Below, one piece after another: positions 35,184 to 43,767 of a DNA stretch of 64,000 bases (position 1 is its first letter; the number at the start of each line of letters is the position of its first letter). The position numbers and the translations under genes were made by a program. The stretch is from Oceanobacillus indicireducens. Lineage in GTDB: Bacteria > Bacillota > Bacilli > Bacillales > Amphibacillaceae. The stretch spans positions 62,001 to 126,000 of the forward strand of contig NZ_BMOS01000009.1 in NCBI RefSeq assembly GCF_014647195.1. Reading direction: 5' to 3'. The notes beneath the pieces are model-generated. The model made no database searches. It saw only the letters and a list, made by a program, of their open reading frames with translations, and was not told the DNA's origin.

Positions 35184-35624
35184 CTAATTATAAACCGTTT
35201 TATTATTTATTAATTGCTTTGACATCTCTACCGTCGTACCTTCACCGGGACGGGAAACAATCTCTACTTTATCCATAAAGTTTTCCATAATCGTAAAACC
35301 CATACCTGAGCGCTCTAGTTCTGGTTTGGATGTATAGAGCGGTTCACGGGCTTCTTCAATATCGTCAATACCTAATCCTTTGTCTTCAATTCTAAGTTTA
35401 ACTTCATTATCCTCTATTGAACAAAAGATTTTAATGAAATGATGAGGTTCATTCTGGTAACCATGAATAATCGCATTGGTTACCGCTTCAGAAACAACGG
35501 TCTTCATTTCTGTCATTTCCTCAACCGTAGGATCTAATGGAGCGATGAATGCTGCAACAGCTACTCTCGCAAAGGCTTCATTCTCACTAACACTCAAAAA
35601 TTCCAATTGCATACTATTTTTCAT
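35184..35624 (-). CDS. spoIIAB: Anti-sigma-F factor and kinase SpoIIAB
   Basis: 146-residue GHKL kinase with N-box [19 protein letters not shown] and [10 protein letters not shown] motifs. Binds sigma-F with ATP, and phosphorylates SpoIIAA. ATG overlaps the spoIIAA stop by four bases, ensuring matched synthesis. Confidence 0.97.
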   Translation of the reverse strand: MKNSMQLEFLSVSENEAFARVAVAAFIAPLDPTVEEMTEMKTVVSEAVTNAIIHGYQNEPHHFIKIFCSIEDNEVKLRIEDKGLGIDDIEEAREPLYTSKPELERSGMGFTIMENFMDKVEIVSRPGEGTTVEMSKQLINNKTVYN

Positions 35625-35974
35625 GATGCCACCCCCAAGGTTTCCAAAGCATTTTCCTCATTTTCAGCAAGACGGATAATTTTAAATAACCCAGCCATTT
35701 CAAACAAGCGATTAATCGCTGGTGTAACAGAACAAACGACCATTTCACCACCAAGCTGTAATACTTCTTTATATCTGCCTAAAATAACGCCTAAACCAGA
35801 ACTATCCATGAATGAGATTCCACCCAAGTTTAAAATAACATGTTTTACAGGACGACTATAAAGCATGTCTTTCCACTCTTTTCGAAGCGTTTCAGCTGTA
35901 TGATGGTCCAGTTCTCCCGTCAGTCTGACAATTAGTACATCCTCCTTCACGGAAAATAAGGATTGTAATCCCAA
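35621..35974 (-). CDS. spoIIAA: Anti-anti-sigma factor SpoIIAA
   Basis: 117-residue STAS-domain protein; the phosphorylated serine is S58 in [14 protein letters not shown]. Dephosphorylated by SpoIIE in the forespore, it displaces sigma-F from SpoIIAB. Start is TTG (35972-35974) behind GGAGGAG. The upstream gap to dacF (102 bases) contains a sigma-H-like promoter. Confidence 0.96.
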   Translation of the reverse strand: MGLQSLFSVKEDVLIVRLTGELDHHTAETLRKEWKDMLYSRPVKHVILNLGGISFMDSSGLGVILGRYKEVLQLGGEMVVCSVTPAINRLFEMAGLFKIIRLAENEENALETLGVAS

Positions 35975-36008
35975 ATTAATCTCCTCCTCTTTAATTCCTT
36001 AATCTATG

Positions 36009-36036
36009 TTTCTTTATTCCTTCGTCTAATTCCTGC
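36009..36036 (-). promoter_or_regulatory. Candidate sigma-H promoter of spoIIAA-spoIIAB-sigF
   Basis: Minus strand: GCAGGAATT (36028-36036) matches the sigma-H -35 (RnAGGAwWW); after 12 bases AAAGAAA (36009-36015) is one base off RnnGAAT. spoIIA is sigma-H dependent in B. subtilis. Confidence 0.5.
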
Positions 36037-36076
36037 ATGACGACAAAACTAGTCAGAATAACCGTTTATTCGACCC

Positions 36077-37258
36077 TTATTCAAAAACAGCCACTTCCTG
36101 TAAAGACCGTTTCATTAAGGTGAAAAAAGATGCCTTATGAATTGGGTGTTCTACGGTCAGCGGAGATTCAATTATAATTTCTTCACCATTTTTAATCAAA
36201 AGTGTTCCAATTCTGTCCCCTTGTTCAATTGGAAGACTGATATCGTCCATCAATTCATATTCTGTTGTTAAATCTTCAAGCTTTTGACCCTTCGTATGAA
36301 TCGTGCTTATCGGGGATGCAGTGATGATATTTGTTTTTTTTCTGTCACCTTTTAGCGTAGTAATTTCGGTAATGACCTCGCCTTCTTCATAAAGCCTTTC
36401 CGTTTCAAATTGATTAAATGCATAATCAAGCATTGAGGAAACAGCAGCATTTCTCGCTTTCGAGCTCTCGTATCCTAAAACGACAGCAACAACTCGCATG
36501 TCATCCTTTTTGGCAGTTGCAGTCAAACAATATTTCGCTTCACTCGTGTACCCTGTTTTTAATCCATCCACTTCAGGGTAAAAACGGACGAGTTTGTTTG
36601 TATTGACAAGCCAGAATTCCTTATCAGTATCTTTCCGTAAGTAGTCCTCATAAATCGAAGTAAATTCTGTGATTTTTTCGTATTTTAGCAGTTCGCGTGC
36701 CATCATTGCCATATCATAAGCTGTGCTGTAATGATCATCTGCTGGTAGTCCGGAAGTGTTTTGGAAGTTGGTATTTTCTAGACCTAGGGATTTCGCTTTT
36801 TCATTCATCGCTTTCACAAAAGCTTGCTCACTTCCCGCAATCCGTTCAGCAAGTGCTACACTCGCATCGTTTGCTGATGCTATTGCAATACCTTTCAAAA
36901 GATCTGTAACCGACATTTCCTCCCCTGCCTCAAGGAAAATTTGCGATCCACCCATAGACGCAGCATTTTCACTCACACGCACCTTCTCATCGAGTGATAA
37001 GGACCCTTCATCGATCGCTTCCATGATTAATAAAAGAGTCATGATTTTCGTCATACTTGCGGGTGGTAATTTTTCATGAGGATTCTTATTAAATAAAATG
37101 GTGCCAGTGTCCTGTTCAATCAAGATTGCTGACTTGGCATCCTCCGCGAGTTCCGGCTGATTTTCCTCCTTTGAAGCTGCATGAACTGCAAGTAGTGGGG
37201 TGAAACTAGTAAATAGTAAAAACGAGATAACTGTTAGAAGAATACTGCTTTTATTCAT
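36077..37258 (-). CDS. dacF: Forespore D-Ala-D-Ala carboxypeptidase DacF
   Basis: 393 residues (B. subtilis 389). Signal peptide (1-28), S11 peptidase domain with SMTK, SAN and KTG active-site motifs, and a C-terminal PBP5-type domain plus amphipathic tail, so full length, unlike DacB in this window. With DacB it regulates cortex crosslinking. ATG 37256-37258 behind GGAGGT; the frame runs 26 codons further upstream through the promoter and is not used. First gene before spoIIAA. Confidence 0.95.
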   Translation of the reverse strand: MNKSSILLTVISFLLFTSFTPLLAVHAASKEENQPELAEDAKSAILIEQDTGTILFNKNPHEKLPPASMTKIMTLLLIMEAIDEGSLSLDEKVRVSENAASMGGSQIFLEAGEEMSVTDLLKGIAIASANDASVALAERIAGSEQAFVKAMNEKAKSLGLENTNFQNTSGLPADDHYSTAYDMAMMARELLKYEKITEFTSIYEDYLRKDTDKEFWLVNTNKLVRFYPEVDGLKTGYTSEAKYCLTATAKKDDMRVVAVVLGYESSKARNAAVSSMLDYAFNQFETERLYEEGEVITEITTLKGDRKKTNIITASPISTIHTKGQKLEDLTTEYELMDDISLPIEQGDRIGTLLIKNGEEIIIESPLTVEHPIHKASFFTLMKRSLQEVAVFE

Positions 37259-37276
37259 AGATTTACCTCCAAAATA

Positions 37277-37316
37277 TAGTATGGAACTAGGATGCCCAAT
37301 TTGGAGGGTTTTATAC
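37277..37316 (-). promoter_or_regulatory. Forespore (sigma-F/G type) promoter region of dacF
   Basis: Minus strand: GTATA (37312-37316), 17-base spacer, CATCCTA (37288-37294) within GGGCATCCTA, which resembles sigma-F/G promoters. A second, perfect -10-like CATACTA (37277-37283) lies nearer the gene but without a good -35. Confidence 0.5.
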
Positions 37317-37319
37317 AGT

Positions 37320-37352
37320 AAAAAACCCTTATTCATTTGAATGGAATAAGGG
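37320..37352 (-). terminator. Terminator of xerD
   Basis: Minus-strand stem CCCTTATTC / GAATAAGGG followed by six T; begins 15 bases after the xerD stop. Confidence 0.88.
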
Positions 37353-37366
37353 CTTAATGCGTTCAG

Positions 37367-38257
37367 TTAAGCTCTTGGATGATATGCTTTGTACATATCT
37401 TTCAGTCTTTTCTTCGTAACATGTGTATAGATTTGCGTGGTGGAGATGTCCTCGTGACCAAGCATTTCTTGGACGATCCGTAAATCAGCGCCATTTTCGA
37501 GCAAATGGGTGGCAAAGGAGTGGCGTAAAGTATGTGGTGTAATATTTTTCTTAATACCAGCTTCTAGTGCTTTTTTCTTGAGGATTTTCCAAAATCCTTG
37601 TCGTGATAACGGTCTTCCATGCTGGTTGACGAAAAGTGTTTGCGTACTTTGTCCTTTAACAAGCTTCGGTCTAGCGTTTTCTAAATAGTCTTCAATCGCA
37701 TGGATTGCTGTATTTCCCAATGGAACGATACGTTCTTTGGATCCTTTGCCGAAGCATTGCACAAATCCCATCATAAGATGCAGATCATTTGTTTTCAGTT
37801 CAATCATTTCCGTCACCCGTAAACCTGTTGCATACAATAATTCGAGCATCGCTTTCGTTCGTAATTCTAGCGGGGTGTCATCATTTATTTCAAGAAGCTT
37901 ATCAATTTCCTCTTGCGCTAAGACGTCTGGTAACGTGCGGTCGTTCTTCGGCTTTTCAATATGGAGGCTAGCATCCTGTGCGACGATTTGCTCCCTGACT
38001 AAAAATTGATGGAGTGAGCGGATAGAAGAAATATGCCGGGAAATGGTTGCAGTTGATTTCTCGTTATCCTTTAGATGATAGAGAAACTGTATAATATCGT
38101 TACGTGAAACTTCTTTCCAGTTCGTTTTAGCTGCTTCTTTCTCCAAATGTTTTATATAATTTTTTAAATCTCGCTTGTAGGAGGTCAGCGTATTTTCCGC
38201 TAGACCCCTTTCAATTTGTAAAAAATGCAAAAAATCTTCCAGTTCATTATGTAACAT
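37367..38257 (-). CDS. xerD: Tyrosine recombinase XerD (chromosome dimer resolution)
   Basis: 296 residues, same as B. subtilis XerD (RipX). SAM-like N-terminal domain and catalytic domain with the Arg in [37 protein letters not shown] (His and nucleophile Tyr). With CodV (XerC) it resolves chromosome dimers at dif. ATG 38255-38257 has GGGATGAGAACG upstream; an ATG three codons earlier abuts the G-run and is rejected. Between dacF and fur as in B. subtilis. Confidence 0.95.
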   Translation of the reverse strand: MLHNELEDFLHFLQIERGLAENTLTSYKRDLKNYIKHLEKEAAKTNWKEVSRNDIIQFLYHLKDNEKSTATISRHISSIRSLHQFLVREQIVAQDASLHIEKPKNDRTLPDVLAQEEIDKLLEINDDTPLELRTKAMLELLYATGLRVTEMIELKTNDLHLMMGFVQCFGKGSKERIVPLGNTAIHAIEDYLENARPKLVKGQSTQTLFVNQHGRPLSRQGFWKILKKKALEAGIKKNITPHTLRHSFATHLLENGADLRIVQEMLGHEDISTTQIYTHVTKKRLKDMYKAYHPRA

Positions 38258-38367
38258 CGTTCTCATCCCCTATAATGTCTAATTTACTCTTTTTCAGCTC
38301 AATTGTAAATGACAGTCTGACCGAATATATGGAGTTAGACCGCAGCATTTACTTGAGTTTCTTATAC

Positions 38368-38401
38368 ACAAAAAAAGCTTCATCCCGTTTTTGGACAAAG
38401 C
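38368..38401 (-). terminator. Terminator of fur
   Basis: Minus-strand 9-bp stem GCTTTGTCC / GGATGAAGC (two G-U pairs) followed by seven T. Confidence 0.75.
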
Positions 38402-38415
38402 CGTTCTTTGCATTG

Positions 38416-38871
38416 TTATTGTACTTTCACTACTGATTCCTGGCATTGTTTGCAAATTCCATGAAACGTCAAACGATGATCCATCACCTGGAAACCGAAA
38501 TCATTTTCAACAATTTTTTCAACATCTTCTAATAGATCATTAACAATTTCTTCAACAGAGCCGCATTCAATACAAACTAGATGGTGATGAAAATGTTTAG
38601 CGCCTTCTTTACGAAGATCATAGCGAGAGACACCATCTCCAAAATTTATTTTATCGACAATCTTCAGTTCAGATAATAACTCCAATGTTCGGTAGACAGT
38701 CGCTAAACCAATTTCAGGCGATTTTTCTTTAACTAATAAATAAACATCCTCCGCACTTAGATGATCTTCTTCTCTTTCTATTAATACCCGAACGGTTGCT
38801 TCTCGTTGCGGTGTCAATTTATAATTCTGTGCATGGAGTTGTTTTTTAATTTGTTCAATCCGATGTTCCAT
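38416..38871 (-). CDS. fur: Ferric uptake regulator Fur
   Basis: 151 residues (B. subtilis Fur 149): winged-helix domain (1-85; GLATVYRTLELL recognition helix) and metal/dimer domain with HFHHHLVCIECG and two CxxC zinc sites (CIEC, CKQC). Represses iron-acquisition genes when Fe(II) is bound. Own consensus promoter upstream and a box resembling a PerR/Fur operator. Confidence 0.94.
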   Translation of the reverse strand: MEHRIEQIKKQLHAQNYKLTPQREATVRVLIEREEDHLSAEDVYLLVKEKSPEIGLATVYRTLELLSELKIVDKINFGDGVSRYDLRKEGAKHFHHHLVCIECGSVEEIVNDLLEDVEKIVENDFGFQVMDHRLTFHGICKQCQESVVKVQ

Positions 38872-38903
38872 TCCCTGTTCGCCTCCCTCATAATCCCAAC
38901 TTT

Positions 38904-38932
38904 ATTATAGGCACCATTCGTAAGCGTGTCAA
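38904..38932 (-). promoter_or_regulatory. Perfect-consensus sigma-A promoter of fur
   Basis: Minus strand: TTGACA (38927-38932), 17-base spacer, TATAAT (38904-38909). Both hexamers and the spacing are the vegetative consensus. Confidence 0.9.
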
Positions 38933-38954
38933 AGTATAGTCTATCACTTTATAT

Positions 38955-38969
38955 TAATAATAATTATAA
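38955..38969. promoter_or_regulatory. PerR/Fur-type box upstream of fur
   Basis: Minus strand TTATAATTATTATTA matches 14 of 15 positions of the PerR box TTATAATnATTATAA. It lies 22 bases upstream of the fur -35 and just beyond the spoIIM stop. B. subtilis fur is under PerR. Confidence 0.55.
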
Positions 38970-38980
38970 AGAAGGTTCGA

Positions 38981-39619
38981 TTATAAGTAAAATGATTTGA
39001 TTAGCGTCTCCATCAAACCACCGGAAATATAAACTTCAACGAAGGATGCGCCGATTGATACGATAATCAGGATTGAGAATATGACGATGTAATTGACAAA
39101 TGGTTGCCAAAGCGAATCAACATTTCTTCTCGAAAATATTTTCCGTAAACTGAACAGCGCAAAGATCATCGCCATTGTGCCGGCAAATATATAGATTGGA
39201 ATGGCAATTAAATTATGTGGGGCTATCGTTAAAGTTGAAAACAAAAGACCTTCTGAACCTAGCTGATTAACGATGAAACCAACAGAGAATCCAATGACTA
39301 AGCCTTTAATGAACAATAAAATCCAAATAACCGGCAAGCCAATCACAGAAAGACCCAGTACGAATAATAACAAAAGATATTTCAAGTGAAAATAAAAGCT
39401 ATCTTTCCATACTATAAAGCGGTCCACATCTTTTTCGTCTAACGTATGATTGAAAAAACGTTCCAAATAAAAAAACAAGTCCTGTTTCTGGATAAAATTC
39501 ATGCTGTTAACGAGGAGCGCACCGAAGATGATTCCCGTTAACAGCAAAATGCACATGAATAAATAGATGATAGCGTAAGTTCGTATATGGTTGGCGAACC
39601 GTAATTTAAATTCTTGCAT
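38981..39619 (-). CDS. spoIIM: Stage II sporulation protein M (SpoIIM)
   Basis: 212-residue membrane protein with about five membrane segments; part of the SpoIIDMP engulfment peptidoglycan-remodelling complex in the mother cell. Start ATG 39617-39619 set by GAAGGAGGG; the earlier ATG lies inside that site. Same direction as and 95 bases after the endoQ-like gene. Confidence 0.94.
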   Translation of the reverse strand: MQEFKLRFANHIRTYAIIYLFMCILLLTGIIFGALLVNSMNFIQKQDLFFYLERFFNHTLDEKDVDRFIVWKDSFYFHLKYLLLLFVLGLSVIGLPVIWILLFIKGLVIGFSVGFIVNQLGSEGLLFSTLTIAPHNLIAIPIYIFAGTMAMIFALFSLRKIFSRRNVDSLWQPFVNYIVIFSILIIVSIGASFVEVYISGGLMETLIKSFYL

Positions 39620-39714
39620 GTGGACCCTCCTTCGCATATTTCTATAATTATGCTATGAAGGTCTATAATTAAATAGAACTTATTACTAGATTCACCCTTG
39701 AAAAAGAAGAGAGT

Positions 39715-40899
39715 TTAATTGCTGGAATCTGTTTCACTGGCAACAACTTTACCATATTTACCGCCACCACCTGCTGCTATTTGCAATTCTCCATTCCGGT
39801 TTGTTAATATCATCTCGGCCAGTTTAGCAGGGACGACTTCTTCCAATTCTTCTTTACTCACCCGGTGAATGATATTCATTTCTGTACCGAATGCTTTTAA
39901 TAGTTTTGCGTACGTTTTCGCACCTAAAGAAGGGATGAAGTCAAGCGGAACTTGGTGTACATAGGCTGGACGTTCACGAGAATATTCATTCGTTTTTAAC
40001 ATATCAATCCGTTCCTTCACACCATTTATCCGCTGTAGGGAGCCGCAGTTACTGCACGGTTCATTTTTAGGCGCAGGGTTTAAACATTTTTTACAAACCG
40101 TATGATAATATTTTCCAAGAAGTGGATTCATTCCATAATTACGAACTATTTTTCTTCCTTTGACGTGATGGATTGCATAGTAAAGCTCCTTAAAACTCGG
40201 TGTTTTCATAAGTGCTTCCTGATATTCCCTCGCCATCTTCCCTAATGAATGGGCATCAGAATTCGTTAAAAATGTGTAAGGATTAAGCTCATCAATCCCG
40301 TCAACCATATACGTGTCCGAACTAAGACCTAGCTCGACTGCATCAATTAATGAGTCATCTAATACTTCCCGGAGTGACTGCTGCACCCCTTTTCCGTATA
40401 AACTCTTAAATGGGGTGAAAATATGGGCCGGAATAAACAAGCCGGATAACTCTTTTACTTTATACTGTAAATCCTTTGCAGAACCATAATACCTTTGAGA
40501 GCTAAGATTTATATTTGTCATCCGTTCCCTTAGCCAAGCTGCAAAGGCGCTCATACTTGCTAGAGTCGGGAAAAAACAAAGCACATGGATCGGTCCTTTA
40601 CAATTTTCATCATAGATTTCGATCTCTGAGCCTAGAATCAATGTCACTTGTTTGAACTGGATTCCACCATCTTTCAATTCTTTAGCCTGCTTCGTATCGA
40701 TCAATTCCTGAATTTCAGCTTGTACGGCAGGGGCGTGGCAATCGATCACACCAACCATATCCAATCCCTTCTTTTCATCTGCTTCCTTTAGAATATTGGA
40801 TAAGGTAAGTGTCTTTGCTCCTGTAATCTTCACCGGTCGATTATGGTAATCCCTGCCGATATGAATATGCAAATCTACAAAATACGATGATAAGTTCAT
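39715..40899 (-). CDS. PHP-domain endonuclease Q homologue (YqxK-like)
   Basis: 394 residues. An N-terminal PHP phosphoesterase domain begins YFVDLHIHIGRD, with further metal-site motifs (DCHAP, HVLCFFP, PAHIF, TNSDAHS); a central zinc finger CKKC ... CSNCG and a C-terminal helix-hairpin-helix-like part (FIPSLGAKTYAKLLKAFG) follow. Endonuclease Q nicks DNA 5' of deaminated bases (uracil, hypoxanthine) and abasic sites; Bacillus homologues of this arrangement have that activity. The ATG overlaps the nudF stop (TAATG), linking nucleotide-pool sanitation and DNA repair in one message with spoIIM downstream. Confidence 0.85.
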   Translation of the reverse strand: MNLSSYFVDLHIHIGRDYHNRPVKITGAKTLTLSNILKEADEKKGLDMVGVIDCHAPAVQAEIQELIDTKQAKELKDGGIQFKQVTLILGSEIEIYDENCKGPIHVLCFFPTLASMSAFAAWLRERMTNINLSSQRYYGSAKDLQYKVKELSGLFIPAHIFTPFKSLYGKGVQQSLREVLDDSLIDAVELGLSSDTYMVDGIDELNPYTFLTNSDAHSLGKMAREYQEALMKTPSFKELYYAIHHVKGRKIVRNYGMNPLLGKYYHTVCKKCLNPAPKNEPCSNCGSLQRINGVKERIDMLKTNEYSRERPAYVHQVPLDFIPSLGAKTYAKLLKAFGTEMNIIHRVSKEELEEVVPAKLAEMILTNRNGELQIAAGGGGKYGKVVASETDSSN

Positions 40900-41444
40900 T
40901 ACATCCTCCCAAGAGCGTGTAAGTAGAGAATGGCATAATTTGTTTTCGCATCATGAATCTTTTCTTCTTCGACGTACTGCTTCGCTTCATCCAGTGTCAA
41001 TTCAATGATTTCGATAAACTCATCGTCATCTCCTTGAACTGGTGTCTCCAACTTTTCCAATGTATCCGTAATGTAAATATAGATAAGTTCATCTGCAAAG
41101 CCAGGTGATGTATAAAAAGATGTGACGAAATTCAGTTCTTTCGTCGTATAACCCGTCTCTTCCTCCAGCTCGCGTATCGCTGCTGCAAGTGGTTGTTCAT
41201 TATCATCCAATTTCCCTGCCGGTATCTCTACTAATGTTTTTTCAAGCGGTTTACGATATTGTTTCACAAATACGATTTTTTTATCCTTTGTAATCGGTAT
41301 AATTGCCACTGCACCAGGATGTTTGACAATCTCCCTTTTTGCTTTTTCACCATCTGGTAAAACGACATCATCGACTTGCAGATCAATTATCTTTCCTTCA
41401 TATATTTTTTCTGTATGAATTGTTTTTTCTTCAATATTTTTCAT
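40899..41444 (-). CDS. nudF: ADP-ribose pyrophosphatase NudF
   Basis: 181-residue Nudix hydrolase; the Nudix box spans G77-G98 (GKLDDNEQPLAAAIRELEEE ... G). Cleaves ADP-ribose to AMP and ribose-5-phosphate. AAAGGAG upstream of the ATG. First gene of nudF-endoQ-(spoIIM); B. subtilis has the same neighbourhood (yqkG-yqxK-spoIIM-fur). Confidence 0.93.
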   Translation of the reverse strand: MKNIEEKTIHTEKIYEGKIIDLQVDDVVLPDGEKAKREIVKHPGAVAIIPITKDKKIVFVKQYRKPLEKTLVEIPAGKLDDNEQPLAAAIRELEEETGYTTKELNFVTSFYTSPGFADELIYIYITDTLEKLETPVQGDDDEFIEIIELTLDEAKQYVEEEKIHDAKTNYAILYLHALGRM

Positions 41445-41515
41445 TATAATCTCCTTTATTTCCTTGTATGTCTCACCATTTTATCATATATTTAATTATT
41501 AAAACTAGTAACTGA

Positions 41516-41545
41516 TTGGCGTATGTCACGAATCTTCCTTATAAT
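41516..41545 (+). promoter_or_regulatory. Sigma-A promoter of aldo/keto reductase gene
   Basis: TTGGCG (41516-41521), 18-base spacer, TATAAT (41540-41545), 32 bases before the start. Confidence 0.6.
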
Positions 41546-41577
41546 AGAGTTAACTTGAAACTAGTGAGGTGCAAGAC

Positions 41578-42498
41578 ATGAAAATGAATCAATTAGGGAA
41601 ATCAGATATTTATGTATCCGAGCTTACCCTCGGTTGTATGTCTCTTGGACAAGACAAAAATAAAGCAAAAGAAATTATCAGTACCGCATTAGCACAAGGG
41701 ATTAATCATCTCGATACAGCTGATTTATATGATTTCGGATTAAATGAAGAAATTATCGGAGAAATTATTAAAGATAGAAGACAAGATGTGATTCTCACTA
41801 CGAAAGCTGGAAACCACTTTTCAAAAGAAACGAAGGATTGGTTCTGGGACCCATCTAAAGAATATATCATGCAGGCTGCAAAGGAAAGCTTAAAACGACT
41901 CCAGACCGATTATATTGACTTCTTCATGCTTCATGGCGGAACGATGGAGGATCCAATAGACGAAACGATTGAAGCAATGGAAGAACTGAAAAAAGCAGGA
42001 TTAATCCGGGCTTACGGTATCTCCTCCATCCGTCCTAATGTAATTGATGCATATGTGAGAAAATCTTCCATCGATGGCGTCATGCTGCAATACAGCTTGC
42101 TTGACCGCCGGCCGGAAGAAAGTGTATTAAAGCAGCTGGATGATAACAATATTAGTGCAATAGCAAGAGGGCCACTAGCGAAAGGGATGCTGAGTACATA
42201 TTATAAAGAAAATATTACGAAGAAAGCTGCAAAAGGTTTTCTCGATTATAACCAGACCGAGCTGCTGCAAACGGTTGAAAATATTGCCGCACTCTCTGAA
42301 GGTATGCCAATGAACGAATTGGCTTTAAAATATGTCTTACAACACCCTGCCGTGACAACAATTACCTTTGGTGCGAGTACGATAGAGCAAGTCATAGAAA
42401 ATACCAAGGTTGATTTAACTACTGGATTATCTGAAGAAATGTATGAAAAATTAAAAGAACAAACAAAACGAAATATCTATGAGCAGCATCGGGTCTAA
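41578..42498 (+). CDS. Aldo/keto reductase (YqkF-like)
   Basis: 306 residues, exactly the length of B. subtilis YqkF. NADPH-dependent AKR barrel with catalytic tetrad D46, Y51, K76 (TTKAG) and H119 (MLHGG). Substrate unknown. Start ATG with GAGGTG upstream; a GTG three codons earlier overlaps the ribosome site. Divergent from nudF, followed 29 bases later by the GDPD gene. Confidence 0.9.
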   Translation: MKMNQLGKSDIYVSELTLGCMSLGQDKNKAKEIISTALAQGINHLDTADLYDFGLNEEIIGEIIKDRRQDVILTTKAGNHFSKETKDWFWDPSKEYIMQAAKESLKRLQTDYIDFFMLHGGTMEDPIDETIEAMEELKKAGLIRAYGISSIRPNVIDAYVRKSSIDGVMLQYSLLDRRPEESVLKQLDDNNISAIARGPLAKGMLSTYYKENITKKAAKGFLDYNQTELLQTVENIAALSEGMPMNELALKYVLQHPAVTTITFGASTIEQVIENTKVDLTTGLSEEMYEKLKEQTKRNIYEQHRV

Positions 42499-42527
42499 AC
42501 CTACAATGTTTCGAAAGGATGGATCAC

Positions 42528-43259
42528 TTGCAGACGATGATATTCGCTCACCGCGGAGCAAGTAACTATGCCCCGGAAAATACAATGCCCGCTTTCGAGC
42601 TCGCCTATCAGATGGAGGCGGAAGGAATTGAAACCGATGTACAATTAACAAAAGATGGCATCCCCGTTCTGATTCATGATGAAGACGTCCGGCGAACGAC
42701 GAATGGAAGAGGTTTTATTATAGATCATCGATTAGAAGAACTACTAAATTTGGACGCTGGCGCTTATTTTGCACCTAAGTTCAAAGGTACCCGCATATTG
42801 ACACTTGATCAATTCTTAGAGTGGGCATGTGATAAGCCGTTACACTTAAACTTAGAACTGAAAAATAATAAGATAGCCTATGAAGAAATTGAAATTAAGG
42901 TTCTTGACGCAATACGGAACTATAATGTTAAGAAGCGTACGACGATATCAAGTTTTAACCCGGAAAGCGTCAAACGGATGAGGCAACTTGATCAGACATT
43001 AGACGTTGCCCTGCTCCGTTCAAGGAAACATCCCAATCTTGTGGGGTATGCCAAGGAATTAGGAGCAAGCTCTCTGCATGTTAAACATACCTTACTCACC
43101 CCATCCTTAGTTAGGGCATGTAAAGCTGCAAACTTACAACTTCGGGTTTATACTGTAAATCGGACGATCTTAATAAAAAAATGCCTAAAACTCGCTTGTT
43201 CCGGCATCATTACCGACGTCCCGGATAAAGCACATCACATCCGGAATAATTTTAAATAA
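42528..43259 (+). CDS. Glycerophosphodiester phosphodiesterase (YqiK/UgpQ-like)
   Basis: 243 residues with GDPD signature HRGASNYAPENTMPAF, ETDVQLTKDG, LIHDE and C-terminal VYTVN. Hydrolyses glycerophosphodiesters to glycerol-3-phosphate and alcohol; no signal peptide, so cytosolic. The start is TTG 42528-42530 with AAAGGATGG upstream; an ATG at 42519 lies within the ribosome site. Likely co-transcribed with the aldo/keto reductase. Confidence 0.88.
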   Translation: MQTMIFAHRGASNYAPENTMPAFELAYQMEAEGIETDVQLTKDGIPVLIHDEDVRRTTNGRGFIIDHRLEELLNLDAGAYFAPKFKGTRILTLDQFLEWACDKPLHLNLELKNNKIAYEEIEIKVLDAIRNYNVKKRTTISSFNPESVKRMRQLDQTLDVALLRSRKHPNLVGYAKELGASSLHVKHTLLTPSLVRACKAANLQLRVYTVNRTILIKKCLKLACSGIITDVPDKAHHIRNNFK

Positions 43260-43767
43260 ACCATCTATCACCTTCGTTCAGCGTAAGTATTTTGCTCGTT
43301 TATTTAATTTAGCGCTCTAATCGCCGTTCAGTTGCCCGGTGGAAGAATGCTTTCCGCGGGCACAGCCGAAGCCTCGACGCACAGGACGTGGCGAACTTAG
43401 TCTAACTCGGGCTGAGCACTAAGGAGTCTCCGGACTCGTGCTATTCCCGCAGGAGTCACCGTCCACCGGGCAACTGAACTGGTAGGGATGATTACTTTGA
43501 ATGGAAATTATCTCCTCCCAATGAGCAAACATCGTACCTGTTAAATAATAGTGTTCTAAGTCAGGCCTTTCCTCGGAGCAGTCCAGACACCTCGAGACTC
43601 CAGCAGGAGGCTCACCAGCCGCCTGCGGAAAGCGAGAGGTGTCTGGACTGCGGACCCCCAGGAGAAAGTAGAAAGTTGCACTTACGCTGAAAGTAAAGGT
43701 ATACCTAGCTGTCTAAAAATACGGAAGTTGGATTAATAAGTAAACTATTTGTTTCGGAGGAAATCGC
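43260..43767. other. 508-base intergenic region GDPD/rnz
   Basis: Almost entirely occupied by repeat copy C (43272-43698); the remaining 69 bases carry the rnz ribosome site GGAGG. No separate gene seen. Confidence 0.85.
43272..43698. repeat. Repeat family R1, copy C (427 bp)
   Basis: Ends CTTCGTTCAGCGTAAGT and its imperfect complement ACTTACGCTGAAAGTAAAG. Two hairpin modules: arms GTTGCCCGGTGG / CCACCGGGCAAC (about 43330-43480) and GCAGTCCAGACACCTC / GAGGTGTCTGGACTGC (about 43580-43650). Relative to copy D its second module lacks the core between two AGGAGG direct repeats, and its first module has a different, longer core. Confidence 0.9.

Noticed and set aside
39620-39714. Sigma-E promoter before spoIIM
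   Set aside because: TCTATTT-N13-CATAGCAT is only a partial match (6 of 8 in the -10) and not better than chance in such A/T-rich DNA.
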